DNA of 64,000 nt from Canna indica (Eukaryota > Streptophyta > Magnoliopsida > Zingiberales > Cannaceae): NCBI GenBank assembly GCA_034359265.1, contig CP136898.1, forward strand, positions 5,830,501 to 5,894,500. Reading direction: 5' to 3'. The notes under the pieces were generated by a model. The model did no database searches. It was not told where the DNA came from and was given only the letters and a program-made list of their open reading frames with translations. Position numbers and translations under genes: made by a program. Within the stretch, counting starts at the first letter, position 1; each line of letters opens with the position of its first letter. Below are positions 34,666 through 45,735 of the stretch, one piece after another.

Positions 34666-36264
34666 CTATACTCTCAAAGCTACCTGATCTTGCCATGTAA
34701 TATTTCTCTTTTTGACCTGCGTTGGTCCATGGCCAACATCGCGGCAAACAGAGAGATTCAGATCATTAGCAACTGGATTGCGGTCCATCGAGTTCTTCCT
34801 CAACTTATCGGCTTTTGCAAGCTCCAAGTTGACATGGTGCTCGTCCAAATCTTCACCTATCTGCCCTAAGAGTTTAAGGTGTAAGCTCACAAAGATTTAT
34901 TTCCTTCTATTTTCTAAGGTAATATATAGTTTTAGAATGCAGTAGTTACCGGCAAGGAGGCCTGGTTCAAGTCTATTACTGCTGAACTGCTCCGAATACA
35001 AGAATCTCTGACTATATGGCTCTGACCTTTGGCAGGGAGGTGAACAGATGGATTTGAAGGTTGACCAATTAAGAAAAATTGGGATAGCACACACTGCGGT
35101 TTCTTGTTTAGCAAAAATGGAAAATTTCCTGATGGCTTCCGTGATAGAGATTTATATTTTCTTCGCAAGAATCTGTAATATAAGAAAGAAGAGTCATTGC
35201 AAGGAAGACCTTGTAGATTAGTTTGGCTTAACAATAAAATTATTATTTTCAAAGAAGTGAAAATGGGAAGAATATTTTAAAAAAAGAACATAGAAGAACT
35301 AGTAACTTGACTTCGGCAAGAAGCCTAGGTTTCTTCTGATTTGCTTGCCGCAATTTCATCCTCTTTGCTTGAGTTTCCTGAGATAAAAAATTGTAAGAAG
35401 TTTGCAGAAGCATGATAATATTGATGGGATGAGTATAAAGTATACAATAGTTTTGGTGTGCAAAAAACCTTATCAGTCATATGCTTAAACTAAAATGAAT
35501 TGCTGATTGTTCCTAAACCGATATTTTAGACAAGCATTAATGATGGATTAGAACAGAGGAATAAATAAATCTTTTGATACTCAGATTAAGAATGAAGTAC
35601 TGAAGGGTAAAGGAGCTAGTAATTAAATGAGCAAAATAATGAAAATGAGAAGCATCTAGATCTTAGACCAAAGTTAGGAAAACCAATAAAAAGGACACTC
35701 AATCTGTTTATCTAAGTAGATTGATTGAAATGAAAAATAATAATAAGATCATCTGAAAATTTATGCTATTTCTTTTTCTTCTAAAATCCGTTGTAAATTT
35801 TGATTAGAAGAGTAAACACAATAGGAACTACCTAAATTAGTAATTTTTCATGTGAATCAACCTTATAAGTTATAACTACAACATTACAAGAGTTTCATGT
35901 TTAGAAATTAGGGCTTTTAGATATCCAAATCCAAGAAAAATTCCTAGTCCAAGCACCACGAAATTAAGCCAAACAAAAAGAAGCACTAATGACCAAGAGC
36001 AACAAGATAAGAATAACCTTAAACCCATATTGCCTAGATTTCCTACAGAGAAGAATTAAACACCTAAAACATAAGTCTGATAATTTTCAGGGAAAGAATC
36101 AGAAAAAAAAGGCAAAGGAAAACCAAAGATATTACCTTCAACAGATCTTCATAATCCTGCAAAAGACTCTGGTGCCTGAACCGCGCCTTGACCTCGCCGC
36201 TGACTGCGCAATAAGTAGAGACCGGAGGAGACTCCACGGCCGATCTCTTTCCTCTCTTCATCAA
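34666..36264 (-). CDS. Uncharacterised plant protein, 205 aa, four exons
   Basis: I do not recognise this protein by name. Exons 36264-36136, 35377-35307, 35172-34950 and 34860-34666 have good GT-AG sites and join in frame to 205 aa. There is no signal peptide or membrane segment. The N-terminal half is very basic (ETQAKRMKLRQANQKK, FLRRKYKSLSRKP), with a short helical HQSLLQDYEDLLK before it. Acidic and neutral regions follow, with a VIDLNQ motif and a second DLNLSV motif; DLN-type motifs resemble EAR repression motifs. The C-terminus KKRNITWQDQVALRV is also basic. This composition suggests a nuclear protein with a coiled-coil-like N-terminus, which is inference. Start may be either of two adjacent ATGs at 36264 and 36261. 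Confidence 0.78.
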
Positions 36265-36656
36265 GGTGGCCCCAAAATCCCACCTTTAGAAGGGAGAGGT
36301 AGAAACAACCCCGGGTGGAAGGCACCCGATGAGAAATGGTTCTAACTTTGCAAGGAGATAAGAGATGATGGCGAAACGAAGATGGGGTTTTTTGTCCTTC
36401 CCTTGTTTCCTGAGGCCTGGCCATGACAAAAAGGCCCATATATCTTGAGAACAGGAGACAGGTTACAGTTTTCCTGCTTGGTAGAGATGGTTGAGGAGTT
36501 CTCCTGGCTGCAGAAGGGCATTTCTGGGAAGCCTGGGCAGTCGTATTGTTTAGAGATGGGAGAATGTGAGAGAAAGAGAGGTTTGGTTGGATGATACCAA
36601 TCTGAGGACACTTATCTTTCTTGCCTTGTCTTCCCCCCCTCCTATTCCTCCTTTTC

Positions 36657-37151
36657 TCACCTCACTTCTTTTCCTTTGGGCATTGGCTTCGGTCCTCCTT
36701 CATCTCGTAGTCTAGATGGGCCATCAGGAACAAAGATAGCATGGACTTCTTCTTGGAGGGTGGAGATTCTTTTAACTTTCTTCTCTGGCTTTGGTTGAGA
36801 GAGAGAGGAATGTAAATGATGGAAAGAGGAAGAGAAGAATGGTTGCTGTTGCAATTGCTTGCTGTAGCTTGCCTGCTACACTGTTATGACCTTGCATGGT
36901 GGAGATGGTGAAACATGACATAGAATTATTGGAATCCATGTAGTAGACTTACTATAATGCCCTTCCTTTCCCTCGTTGACAGGTCTTTGTCCACTAAATG
37001 AATGCTGCTGACCTTTTTCCTGCGCATGAATTTCCATGGAATAAACTTCTCTATGGTGAAAGTTCACCGCTTCTCCTTTTCTTTCTTTTGATAACTGATG
37101 ACTTAGAGGACCAGTCTTCTCTGTCTTCTTTTCTTTTTCATAGAGGGGCAT
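36657..37151 (-). CDS. Possible small hydrophilic protein, 108 aa, two exons
   Basis: Weakly supported gene model. Exon 37151-36953 ends at a strong GTAAGT donor; an acceptor after TCAACCAAAGCCAG gives exon 36784-36657 in frame, with a 168-base intron. The product is hydrophilic and Lys/Glu/His/Gln-rich, ending RISTLQEEVHAIFVPDGPSR and PKPMPKGKEVR, with no signal peptide or membrane segment. No known domain was recognised. Composition is better than random for the region, but it could be noncoding. Confidence 0.35.
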
Positions 37152-38373
37152 TTTGAAAGGGGCTCACTGATGGAATCATGGAAAGAGCCAGCAGCAACCC
37201 AAAGAAAGATTATTAGTTACGACAGCCACAGAGACGCGGGCAAAGGCAAGGACACGAGATCATGTTGAACATCATTTAGCATGATGATCATGCCCTGTAG
37301 ACAATAGCACCCAAGAGAAAAGTGCTCGTGAATTTGGAGAAGATAGGGAAGGGAGCCCTGGTCACCATGCTAACACTTTTCAAACTAACCAGGAGAAGTT
37401 TATTCCATCGGAATTCATGCTAACACATAGGCTTTTGGTCGAAGTTATCATCATTCAAGACATAGGCTTTGAGAATGATTCAAGGTATGATTATAATTCC
37501 TCAATTTTATTTGGTTCGTAAAGTAAGTTAAAGAACTATTTATGCTAACATGTATATCAACTTATATTTGGAGAAAGATGGCAGTGAGTGCCCAGTGAAA
37601 CGTGGTGCTGGATGGGGATTCAATCGAGTTGAAGGCTGTAAATGTGATACCATATGACATAGAACAAAAGGAAACAGTAAACATGGAATCAAACTAAAGT
37701 AAACAATCAGGAATTATCATAAGTATCAAATGTACCTTTACTCCAGTCATCAAATCACTTTAATTTCCCTTTATTACTAGCTTAATCTACAAAAAAATCC
37801 TCGGCAAGTCCTAAAAGAACACAACTTTGCCCTGAGCGAGGACGAGGAAGGCGCGGGCACAGCGGGTAGGGTGAGCTCGCGAGGACGTCTTGTCTGGCCA
37901 CAGAGAGGAACTGTAGAAGGTCGTCGTTCATGGAGGCTAGGGTTTCTCCGACGTCGATGCCCTCTGCCGGTCCTCCTCATCCTTCTTTGCGCCACTCCTC
38001 GCCGAGTAAACTCGTGCAGATCACGTGGCTACACTATTAACATCAGAAAATATCTGATATCCGATGAATTGATTCGGATCCAGACCGGTTTGGAATATGA
38101 AGATCCGAAGATACTCTGGCATCTGATGGATTCGGATCCTGACCAGTTTGGAAAATAAAGATCCAAAAGTACTCTCGAGTCTTGACATTTGATGGGATTC
38201 GGATACCAATCGGGTTCAGGATCCACAGAGTACCGCGCTAACGCGTAATCCTCGACGGGAGAAGCGAGCGTGTTAAAATCCACGGCACCGGAGGCTTTCT
38301 ATCCGCAAAGCTCGCATCTGTCTTCCATCTTCCTTCCAACGTTAAGCTCAGGGCTCGGTGTTTCTGCTCTCCA
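37152..38373. promoter_or_regulatory. Intergenic region upstream of STIC2
   Basis: AT-rich up to about 37780, then GC-rich from 37790 to 38010. That part includes an AGGGTTTCTCC stretch like a plant 5' leader, but the frames there are short and have no recognisable product. The direct repeats at 38058-38190 follow, then the STIC2 5' leader (about 38290-38373). Confidence 0.35.
38058..38190. repeat. Imperfect tandem duplication built on GGATTCGGATCC words
   Basis: Two copies of about 60 bases (38058-38118 and 38126-38186) share GATTCGGATCC, GACC-GTTTGGAA and AAGATCC-AA-TACTCT. A third partial GATTCGGATACC follows at 38205. Related in style to the word-rich tracts at 31070 and 48060. Confidence 0.65.
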
Positions 38374-41300
38374 ATGGCGTCGACCACCACAGCTGTCGGA
38401 GGCCAATTGCCGAACGCTCTGAGATCAACTTCGTGGAAACCCTCCGCCTTCTCCTCCTCTCCCTCATGTGAGTAAGGGTTTATACCTAAAAATGGTTTGC
38501 TCTCAGTCCGCGGTTCTTGTCGGATTTATGGTGCTTGTGGATCTTACTTCCATTTCTAATTATTGCTTCTTTCAAAAAAGGTTCTTTCGTGGGTTTAGAT
38601 TAGTATTCACCCACTTTTTTTATTGTCAATCCTGTTGTAACTTGAACTTGCATTCTGGATTGGGATTTTTATCATTTTCTTTGATAAGTTTAGTTTCTGT
38701 TCGTATTGCGCGGCCGTTGTATCAATATCCACCTGCAAATACATGAGTCTCCCGGGCATCTAGAATTTTTTAGTTTTGCTGTTCTTTAAGACTCACTTGT
38801 GATTGCCACATTCTGAAATATGGATCACCTTCTCTTTGTTGGGGTTCACTCATTGGACCATATTCATTCGTGGCAATTACTCTGTTTAGGAATAAGCCGC
38901 CGTGTTTGGTGCAAACTGCCACATTTGCTCTCCTGCAATTACCTTGTTATGCCTCGATGTGGAACCACAAAAAGAAAATAGTAATCAGAGGTTCCTTATT
39001 CAATCTCCTATCATTGACAAAATCGCATGAACTGTATAAAGATCAACCAGAGGAATCCATTTGAAGAATTGTAGGAACTGTATGTAGGCTGAAATACACC
39101 CTGTTTAAATAAAACATAATAAATAAATAAAAGCTAGTTTCCTTACGGGAAAAAGCATATTTTCCTGGTCTGTCATTTCTAGTTTTGTCATTACTAAGAC
39201 TTGTTGGTTCTATTGCTTAAAGTAATCTTTATCATCCCTCTTAGACATTCACCCAAGAATCCTCAGAAATATCTTTTTGCTTTTTGCACAGTCCAATTTC
39301 AGCTTTGCCTAGATTTTGGGACGTGTAGCCATATCTGATACTAGTAAGCTCTCGAACTATTTATAATAGTCTCCAGGTTTTTATATCCGTACCATAACAT
39401 GTTATTTATTTGATAAACAACCCATGACATGTCAATTGAATTACAAGATCTTTGCATAATTGTGTATGCATGACACTTCTATAGAAACATCAGAAATGAC
39501 AATAATTGTGATTATTTTTACTAATTTATATGCTAATAGTAATTTTTCACTGTCATTGGTTTATCTAAAACTAGAATCTAAAACATTCCATTCTCAAATA
39601 GCGTGTCCATTGATTCAAAAATGGATTCATGCAGCTGCTGCATGTCATATGCATGCAGCCCTTTACTACATCGCCTTTAAGGTATGTCATGGTAATATTA
39701 GATAAGGCCGTTTATACAACCTCACAGCAACATATGTAATTTGACCCAGCCAATTGTTGAGATTGAACTGAACCTTGAACTAAACTATTAATAGGTCAGG
39801 TATTGCCTACAAATACTAACAATTTTTTTTCTTCCAAATATGGAATTGTAACTGATGACTGTCTAGTTTCCTGTGCAATCATGTGTCTTAGTCTAGGTTT
39901 ATATTTGCATATTCACTTATATATTTATATTAGGATTGTCCTATTAAGCTATCATAGTTGAATACTATATCGTGATAAATGACCATATAATCACCATACA
40001 ACTGTTCTTCCCTCTTTAATATGTTCATTAAGTGCTTAGAAAAATTATCTATATTGTTTTTCTTAATATAATAACTTCAAAAATTCTTAAATATATAGAA
40101 CATGCATCTGCTTATGGAGGTGCATAGTGCATATGTCTTGTGCAAGGGTCCAACGTCATAATATCTTTATCTAGAATTGTCCTATTAAGCTATTACAGCA
40201 TGATAAATGGTCATATATTCATCATATAACAGTTCTTACCTCTTGAATATGTTCATTAAAGTTCTTAAAAGCTATCTATATTATTTGTTTAATATAATAA
40301 TTCAGATATTTTTTAATATATAGCGCATGCACCCACATGGTGCGCATGTATTGTGCAAGGTCCAACCACTTACCACATGCATAAACTTTTTGAAACTACG
40401 AGTGTCTCAAATTGTAGTATGTTCTTTAAAACACATCATGTTTTACTGCAATCAACAACTATGGATCTTGTTGATCTTAGCAATTGACATCAATAACCTG
40501 CTTGATATGTTTGTTTCTCCAATTTAAAGCACATGCATTTTCTTTTGCAGGTCATACACTTCATGCAAATTCTGCACCATTTTTGTCATGGCCCTCTAAC
40601 AAGAGAGAACTTAAAATGAAGTCTCTTCGTGCATATGGTTTATTTGGAGGAAAGAAAGACAATAGTGAGAACAATGATGCATCGTCGAAGGTGGATAAGC
40701 TTACTGTTTTTCTACTCACTCATGTTTGCATAACATTGATTTGCAAGAATGCTAAGATTGGATAGTGCCACAAATACTGTTAGGATCAACTGATGGGACT
40801 GATGTCTTGAATTTGATGAAGATTTTTTTTAGTAAAATTCTTTTTAATAATGAAATAGAAATATGTGTAAAACGACAAAGTAATTGATAATCAATGAAAA
40901 TTGTTAATTTGTAAAAAAATGAATTTGTTTGTCTTCCATAAAATACCTAAATTCTTCAGAGACATGAAATCAAATTAAAGGATAAAAATTAATAGTAAAC
41001 TATTGTTATATAGTTAATACGATATGTACATGAATCATGTTATACGAAGATAAACATAGTAAAATATTATACATGTAATACAAAAGGACTCATCCATAAC
41101 TTTGAATATCCAATCCCGGTCCAATGCTTCTAAAATCATCATATATGCAAAGTATTAACTAGTTTAAAGATAAACAGAGAAGAAAATTATTAGAAGAAAA
41201 TACCTTTGAATTTGATACTAGTTGTAATTGCTTTGATATTCTCCTTCGCTACCATGGCACTTTCATTCCTTTAAGAGGTAATTACACTCCTTGTTCTCCT

Positions 41301-44300
41301 GTTTCATTACTGAGTGCTCTTTGTCAACATTAAAATGACAAATAGCTGATGTGAATTTTACAGTGAATGACAAGCACGGCAATCATTTGTTTTTTACTTG
41401 TATTTTTCACCTTGAGTTTTCTTCTCATTTCCTCTTTTTCTTCTTTTTGTTCTTCAAATGATTTATAAACAGGCTACTTGGATTTAGTTTTGTCAACTCT
41501 AGGAATACCGAAATGGAATAATGGATTGGTATACTCTATCAGATTCATCTGATACCATGAACTAGAACCTATATCTCAGAATGCTCCTTATAAAGAACTT
41601 AAGTATTCAACAATTCATTGTTCTTACTTTTTGGGAAACAGAAGTAACTTGAACCATTCACTGATACCTTTTTGGAGGACTTCTTCATCCTTTACTTTCT
41701 TAGTTATTTCTTGTCTATTGAGTTCTTTATGCTCTTTTCATATTATAATATGATATGTTAATAGCATATTCCCTTGACTTCATTGGTTGTCATGCAATAA
41801 TAAAGCAATCCTCTAAATTTCATATAAACTGGAAAAATCTAAAAGAAGTAAATTTGTCAAAGTTGGCTACAAGAAAATAAACTATAACAAAGTGATGAAT
41901 ATTACAAATCAGGAAGTTCCACTGGCTTTTATATAATAGGTGAAACAATGTTTCTCCAAAATCCTATTGAAGACATTGAAACCCATGCCTCTTAAAATTT
42001 GTGTTGTATATCTTGTCTGGTCCCCATTTTTTTATTCAACTCTTTCCATGCCAACTGCGCTAATACCAGTCAATCATTTTGTATTCTCTCTAGTAAAATT
42101 ATGTGCAAATGAAAAATACACATCAAGGCAATATGACTTGTGATATTTCAAAGCATCTAAATCTGAAATTCGGTGGCTGTGTGAATTTAAAGAATGATAT
42201 GTCCATGTATTCTTTCCATTATCTTCTGTCCTAGTTTCACCTTTTCTCATGTTGAATCTATGTTATATAGGCAGGGATTCTTGGAAATATGCAAAATCTA
42301 TATGAGACTGTGAAAAAGGCCCAAATGGTAGTCCAAGTTGAAGCTGTTCGAGTAAAAAAGGAACTTGAAGCGTATGAGCTAGCTACTCTTTTTAGACATT
42401 TTTTGCTTTAATCTTTCTTATGAAATTTTTACAGTTGGTCTTATTTCCTTTTTTTTTGTAGAGCGGAATTTGATGGTTATTGTGAAGGTGAGCTAATCAA
42501 GGTACGCATGCTGGCTTTCTTTTCTTTCTTCACAATTTACGAGTGTGTTTGATGGCATTAATTCAATTATCCTATCTATGGTTTGTAGATTGGTATCTCA
42601 CTTAGGGGCCATTTGGTTTGTGGAATAGACAATGAGTAGGAATAGTTATTCATATTATTGGTTTGACATTGCTCGAGAATAGCCAAGGATCAGCCATTTT
42701 GTTTGTCAATTGGCCATTACTGACCTCAACCATCAAAATGTCTATTCTTTGGTTAATCTTGATCCATGAAGAGTAGACCTATATTTATCTCCCATTATTA
42801 TCCCTTAATTATTAAACTAATTATATTTAGACCTAATAGTAACTCAATATAGAAATCATTAATCTTTTATTATCTTGAAAAGGAATCAATTATATAAAAT
42901 ATTTTAATTTACTATTTTTCATTATGATTAGTTTATAATATAATAATATGTTATTTTATTGTGCATAACTGCATATAATATGCCACAATACATAGTTGCG
43001 GGCTGTTTTTGTCCATTTATTATTTTTTTCATTCTATTTATCTATGTCAACCAAACACTGGAATGGTTACTCATTGTCTATTACATTCATTTTCTATTCC
43101 TGTTCCGCTTCATTTCATTCGGCGAACCAAACTTTCTCTTAGATTAAGTAAAAGTTTTTTTTTTGGTTTCAACCCTCACCTTATGCATAGACTGTCATGT
43201 AGCATCAAGCTCATCTGGTGGATTTTAGGAAATGATATTGTGATGATTTTGACATATTGTTGTTATTTTTCTCTTAAAGCTGAAAAATAAAAACAGAAGT
43301 ACTGAACTATTGCTTGCAGTTGAATTGGATTAGTAGAAACAATATCCTAAAAAAAATGAAGCAAAAAGCAGTAGTGCAATCCTGTTTCTTTGGGAATTTG
43401 ATATAAATACAGAAAGAAAATAAAAGAAAAAGGACAAAACAAATGACTGACTAAAGGGAAAATAATTTTTTCCACAAATGCAATTGAAATTGGAAGCTTT
43501 AAACATAAGAATATTACCAATTTCTCTCATTAAATACAACAAAATTCCCATTAGGAGCGGACAATGTCTGCCTCATTTATTGTTAATGTTAATGCTTGTT
43601 CAATGTCTTGTACCATTTGATTCACACATTAGTAAGCTATGGTGAACTTAAATGACGTTATTGCAATTGTAATTTTATATCTTAATGTTTCTACTTTTTA
43701 CCAGGTAACACTTTCTGGAAACCAGCAACCCATACGCACTGAAATCACTCACGCCGCAATGGATTTGGGGGCTGAAGTATGTTCTAATCTGCCATCAAAT
43801 GAATGACCTTACTTCTATTACTAGTTGAATATTATGGAATTGATTTCTCTAATAAATAGAAAGCCAATACCACTGAAGCTTGTTCAATGTCTGCATTCTG
43901 CATTAGGAGCTAAGCATTCTTTTGCTTCTACCATTCCTTAATCTGTTGCACACCACTACCACAAAGACAGTTTGCATCTTGAGAATGGCAAACCTGACTT
44001 CAGACCACTGAGTTGTTTGACCCAATTCATCTAGAATTGTCAAAGATGACCTGTTGTCTGTTGGATTGTCAAGAAATCTTGACCCATTGGTATGTCTAGC
44101 AGTCTAGCTGAGCATATCCAACTCAACACAGTCTAATTGTTTATTCCTTCAACAACAATAAAAAGCATACCTTGAACGACCAGTCGATCTTACCTGCTTG
44201 GACGGATGGAGCTTAGGTCAAAAAACCTTGACCTACTGCTGGATCCTTTCAATTTTTTATCAGCCTTATGTTTTTTTTAAAAAATAAGAGACTTGTATAC

Positions 44301-44857
44301 CATTCAAGAGTAATGAAAAGTTACAAGTGTTCAAGAGAGGAGGTAGAGAAGCAAAAGAAAACAAGCTGAAGACAGACAATAAAAAAACTAAACAGAAGCT
44401 TTAACAGAGTACAGATCATAGAAACTAGCTGCCGAGGCTGCCAATTGTTGTAGAGTCGAACACTCGTTCATAAAAGCCCTCAAGTTTCGTTCATACCATA
44501 CAAACGTCAAGATCAACCTCATCCTAGCTTTCTCCGATTTACTGGGAATGCAGACTCGGCAATCTGTTTACATAACAAATTTTGCTATTTATAACCATAG
44601 CAGACTTTTATTCTTCAATTTTATTCTGTCTGATTGCAGAAACTCTCTCTATTGATAAATGAAGCATACAAGGATGCCCACCAGAAAAGCGTACAGGTTA
44701 GATTTGTTTTCTTACCTCAAGATCCATCTTTGAATTTATATTTCATATTAGCTAGATAAAGCTATATGCATATTTACTTCAGGCTATGCGAGAGAGAATG
44801 AACAATCTTGCGGAGAGTTTGGGTATGCCACCAGGTCTCAGCGGACTGAAGCAATAG
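38374..44857 (+). CDS. STIC2: STIC2, chloroplast nucleoid-associated YbaB/EbfC family protein
   Basis: Stromal protein of the YbaB/EbfC family; Arabidopsis STIC2 acts with Alb3/Alb4 in thylakoid protein targeting and was found as a suppressor of tic40. Exons 38374-38467, 40551-40690, 42271-42371, 42462-42501, 43705-43776, 44640-44696 and 44783-44857 are in frame and give 192 aa. Residues 1 to about 55 are a Ser/Thr-rich transit peptide. The family domain runs from GILGNMQNLYETVKKAQ through VQVEAVRVKKELEAAEFDGYC, GELIKVTLSGNQQPIRTEIT and LLINEAYKDAHQKSVQAM. The end SLGMPPGLSGLKQ is the conserved tail. The start codon at 38374 (CCAATGGCG) fits plant context. Introns 1, 2, 4 and 5 are long and hold duplicated or transposon-derived DNA. 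Confidence 0.94.
39929..40373 (+). repeat. About 230-bp tandem duplication in STIC2 intron 1
   Basis: Copy 1 (about 39929-40155) and copy 2 (about 40171-40373) share TTGTCCTATTAAGCTAT, GATAAATG-CATAT, TATGTTCATTAA, TTAATATAATAA and TGTGCAAGG-TCCAAC in order. Origin unknown. Confidence 0.75.
42605..43138. mobile_element. PIF/Harbinger-type MITE in STIC2 intron 4
   Basis: Flanked by TTA at 42602-42604 and 43139-43141. Ends are inverted repeats: GGGGCCATTTGGTTTG at the left and GAGAAAGTTTGGTTCG inward from the right, with further inverted matches such as AATAGACAATGAGTA. A TTA duplication and this type of end fit a Tourist/Harbinger MITE. 534 bp, no transposase. Confidence 0.7.
44275..44590 (-). 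mobile_element. LINE 3'-end remnant in STIC2 intron 5
   Basis: The minus strand encodes KARMRLILTFVWYERNLRAF followed by MNECSTLQQLAASAA and then a stop. This resembles the very C-terminus of plant LINE open reading frames (the W-ERN-R-F segment after the zf-RVT region). A T-rich tail with TTTTTTAT follows. Only the last 45 or so codons and the 3' UTR remain. Moderate certainty. Confidence 0.45.
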
Positions 44858-45735
44858 GATTGATTATCCGCTGGTTTATACTATAAGCATACATAGACCT
44901 TTTTCAAATTTATTTCTCAATGCTACGTAGATTTCATGTTTGTTGTCACGACAGATTTGATGAAGTTGAGTTTTTTAGCGTCCATCTATGCAATTGGAGT
45001 TACTTTAGCACCAATGATTATATTTATTTGTGATGCCTTACATGTTGTCACTTGCCATAATCTTTCAACGATTTTACATAACAAAGCTTGATATGATGAA
45101 TTATTGCCTGCAAATTTCTGACAAGGCCGCACGAAAAGATACCTCTTATGAAAATAAAGTCGTCATTTACGCAATGTTAGTATGTGCTGATATAATGCCC
45201 AACATTTAGCTTTGAGATGGCAATAGAGCAAGGATCGCTTCCTTTACTGTGTGATCGTGTGGTATGAGAGAGACAACACTGCAACGATTGTCCTGCCTCA
45301 GCAATTCATATTAGATTTAAAATAATAAGAACTTAGACGAGCAGCACAAATCTCTGTGGGGGATTAGGGGTTAGTCAAATTGTTGTCTCTAATTCCTTGT
45401 TGTAGTCCGCTGTGCCTCTTTTGTGCTGAGAGAACTATAGAGCAGCAATCACCAGTCTATTCCATGATCACCACAATTATTATGGATATTGCAAAAGAAT
45501 TTACAATGGACCTTTTGCAAGATAATAAATTGAGTCCCAAAAATTCACCTGAATGAGATGTCAATTCATGCTAACATCCAGTGTAGCAAAAAATGTTCCA
45601 TAGCTCTAAACAGTGAACTTATTATAACTTCATGCATAAAAAAACCGGTTACACATGGAAACCATTTTTGAGTTTTTACAGTGGAAGTAAAAGAAGAGGA
45701 TGTAATTGCAGCAACCATTTAAAAGGTTATTTTCA
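44858..45735. other. Convergent intergenic region between STIC2 and the 84-aa gene
   Basis: Contains the 3' flanks of both genes. No further gene, RNA or repeat was supported. Confidence 0.45.

Noticed and set aside
37777..37995. 72-aa Arg-rich minus-strand frame
   Set aside because: GC-rich chance frame with no recognisable domain; the opposite strand looks more like a plant 5' leader.
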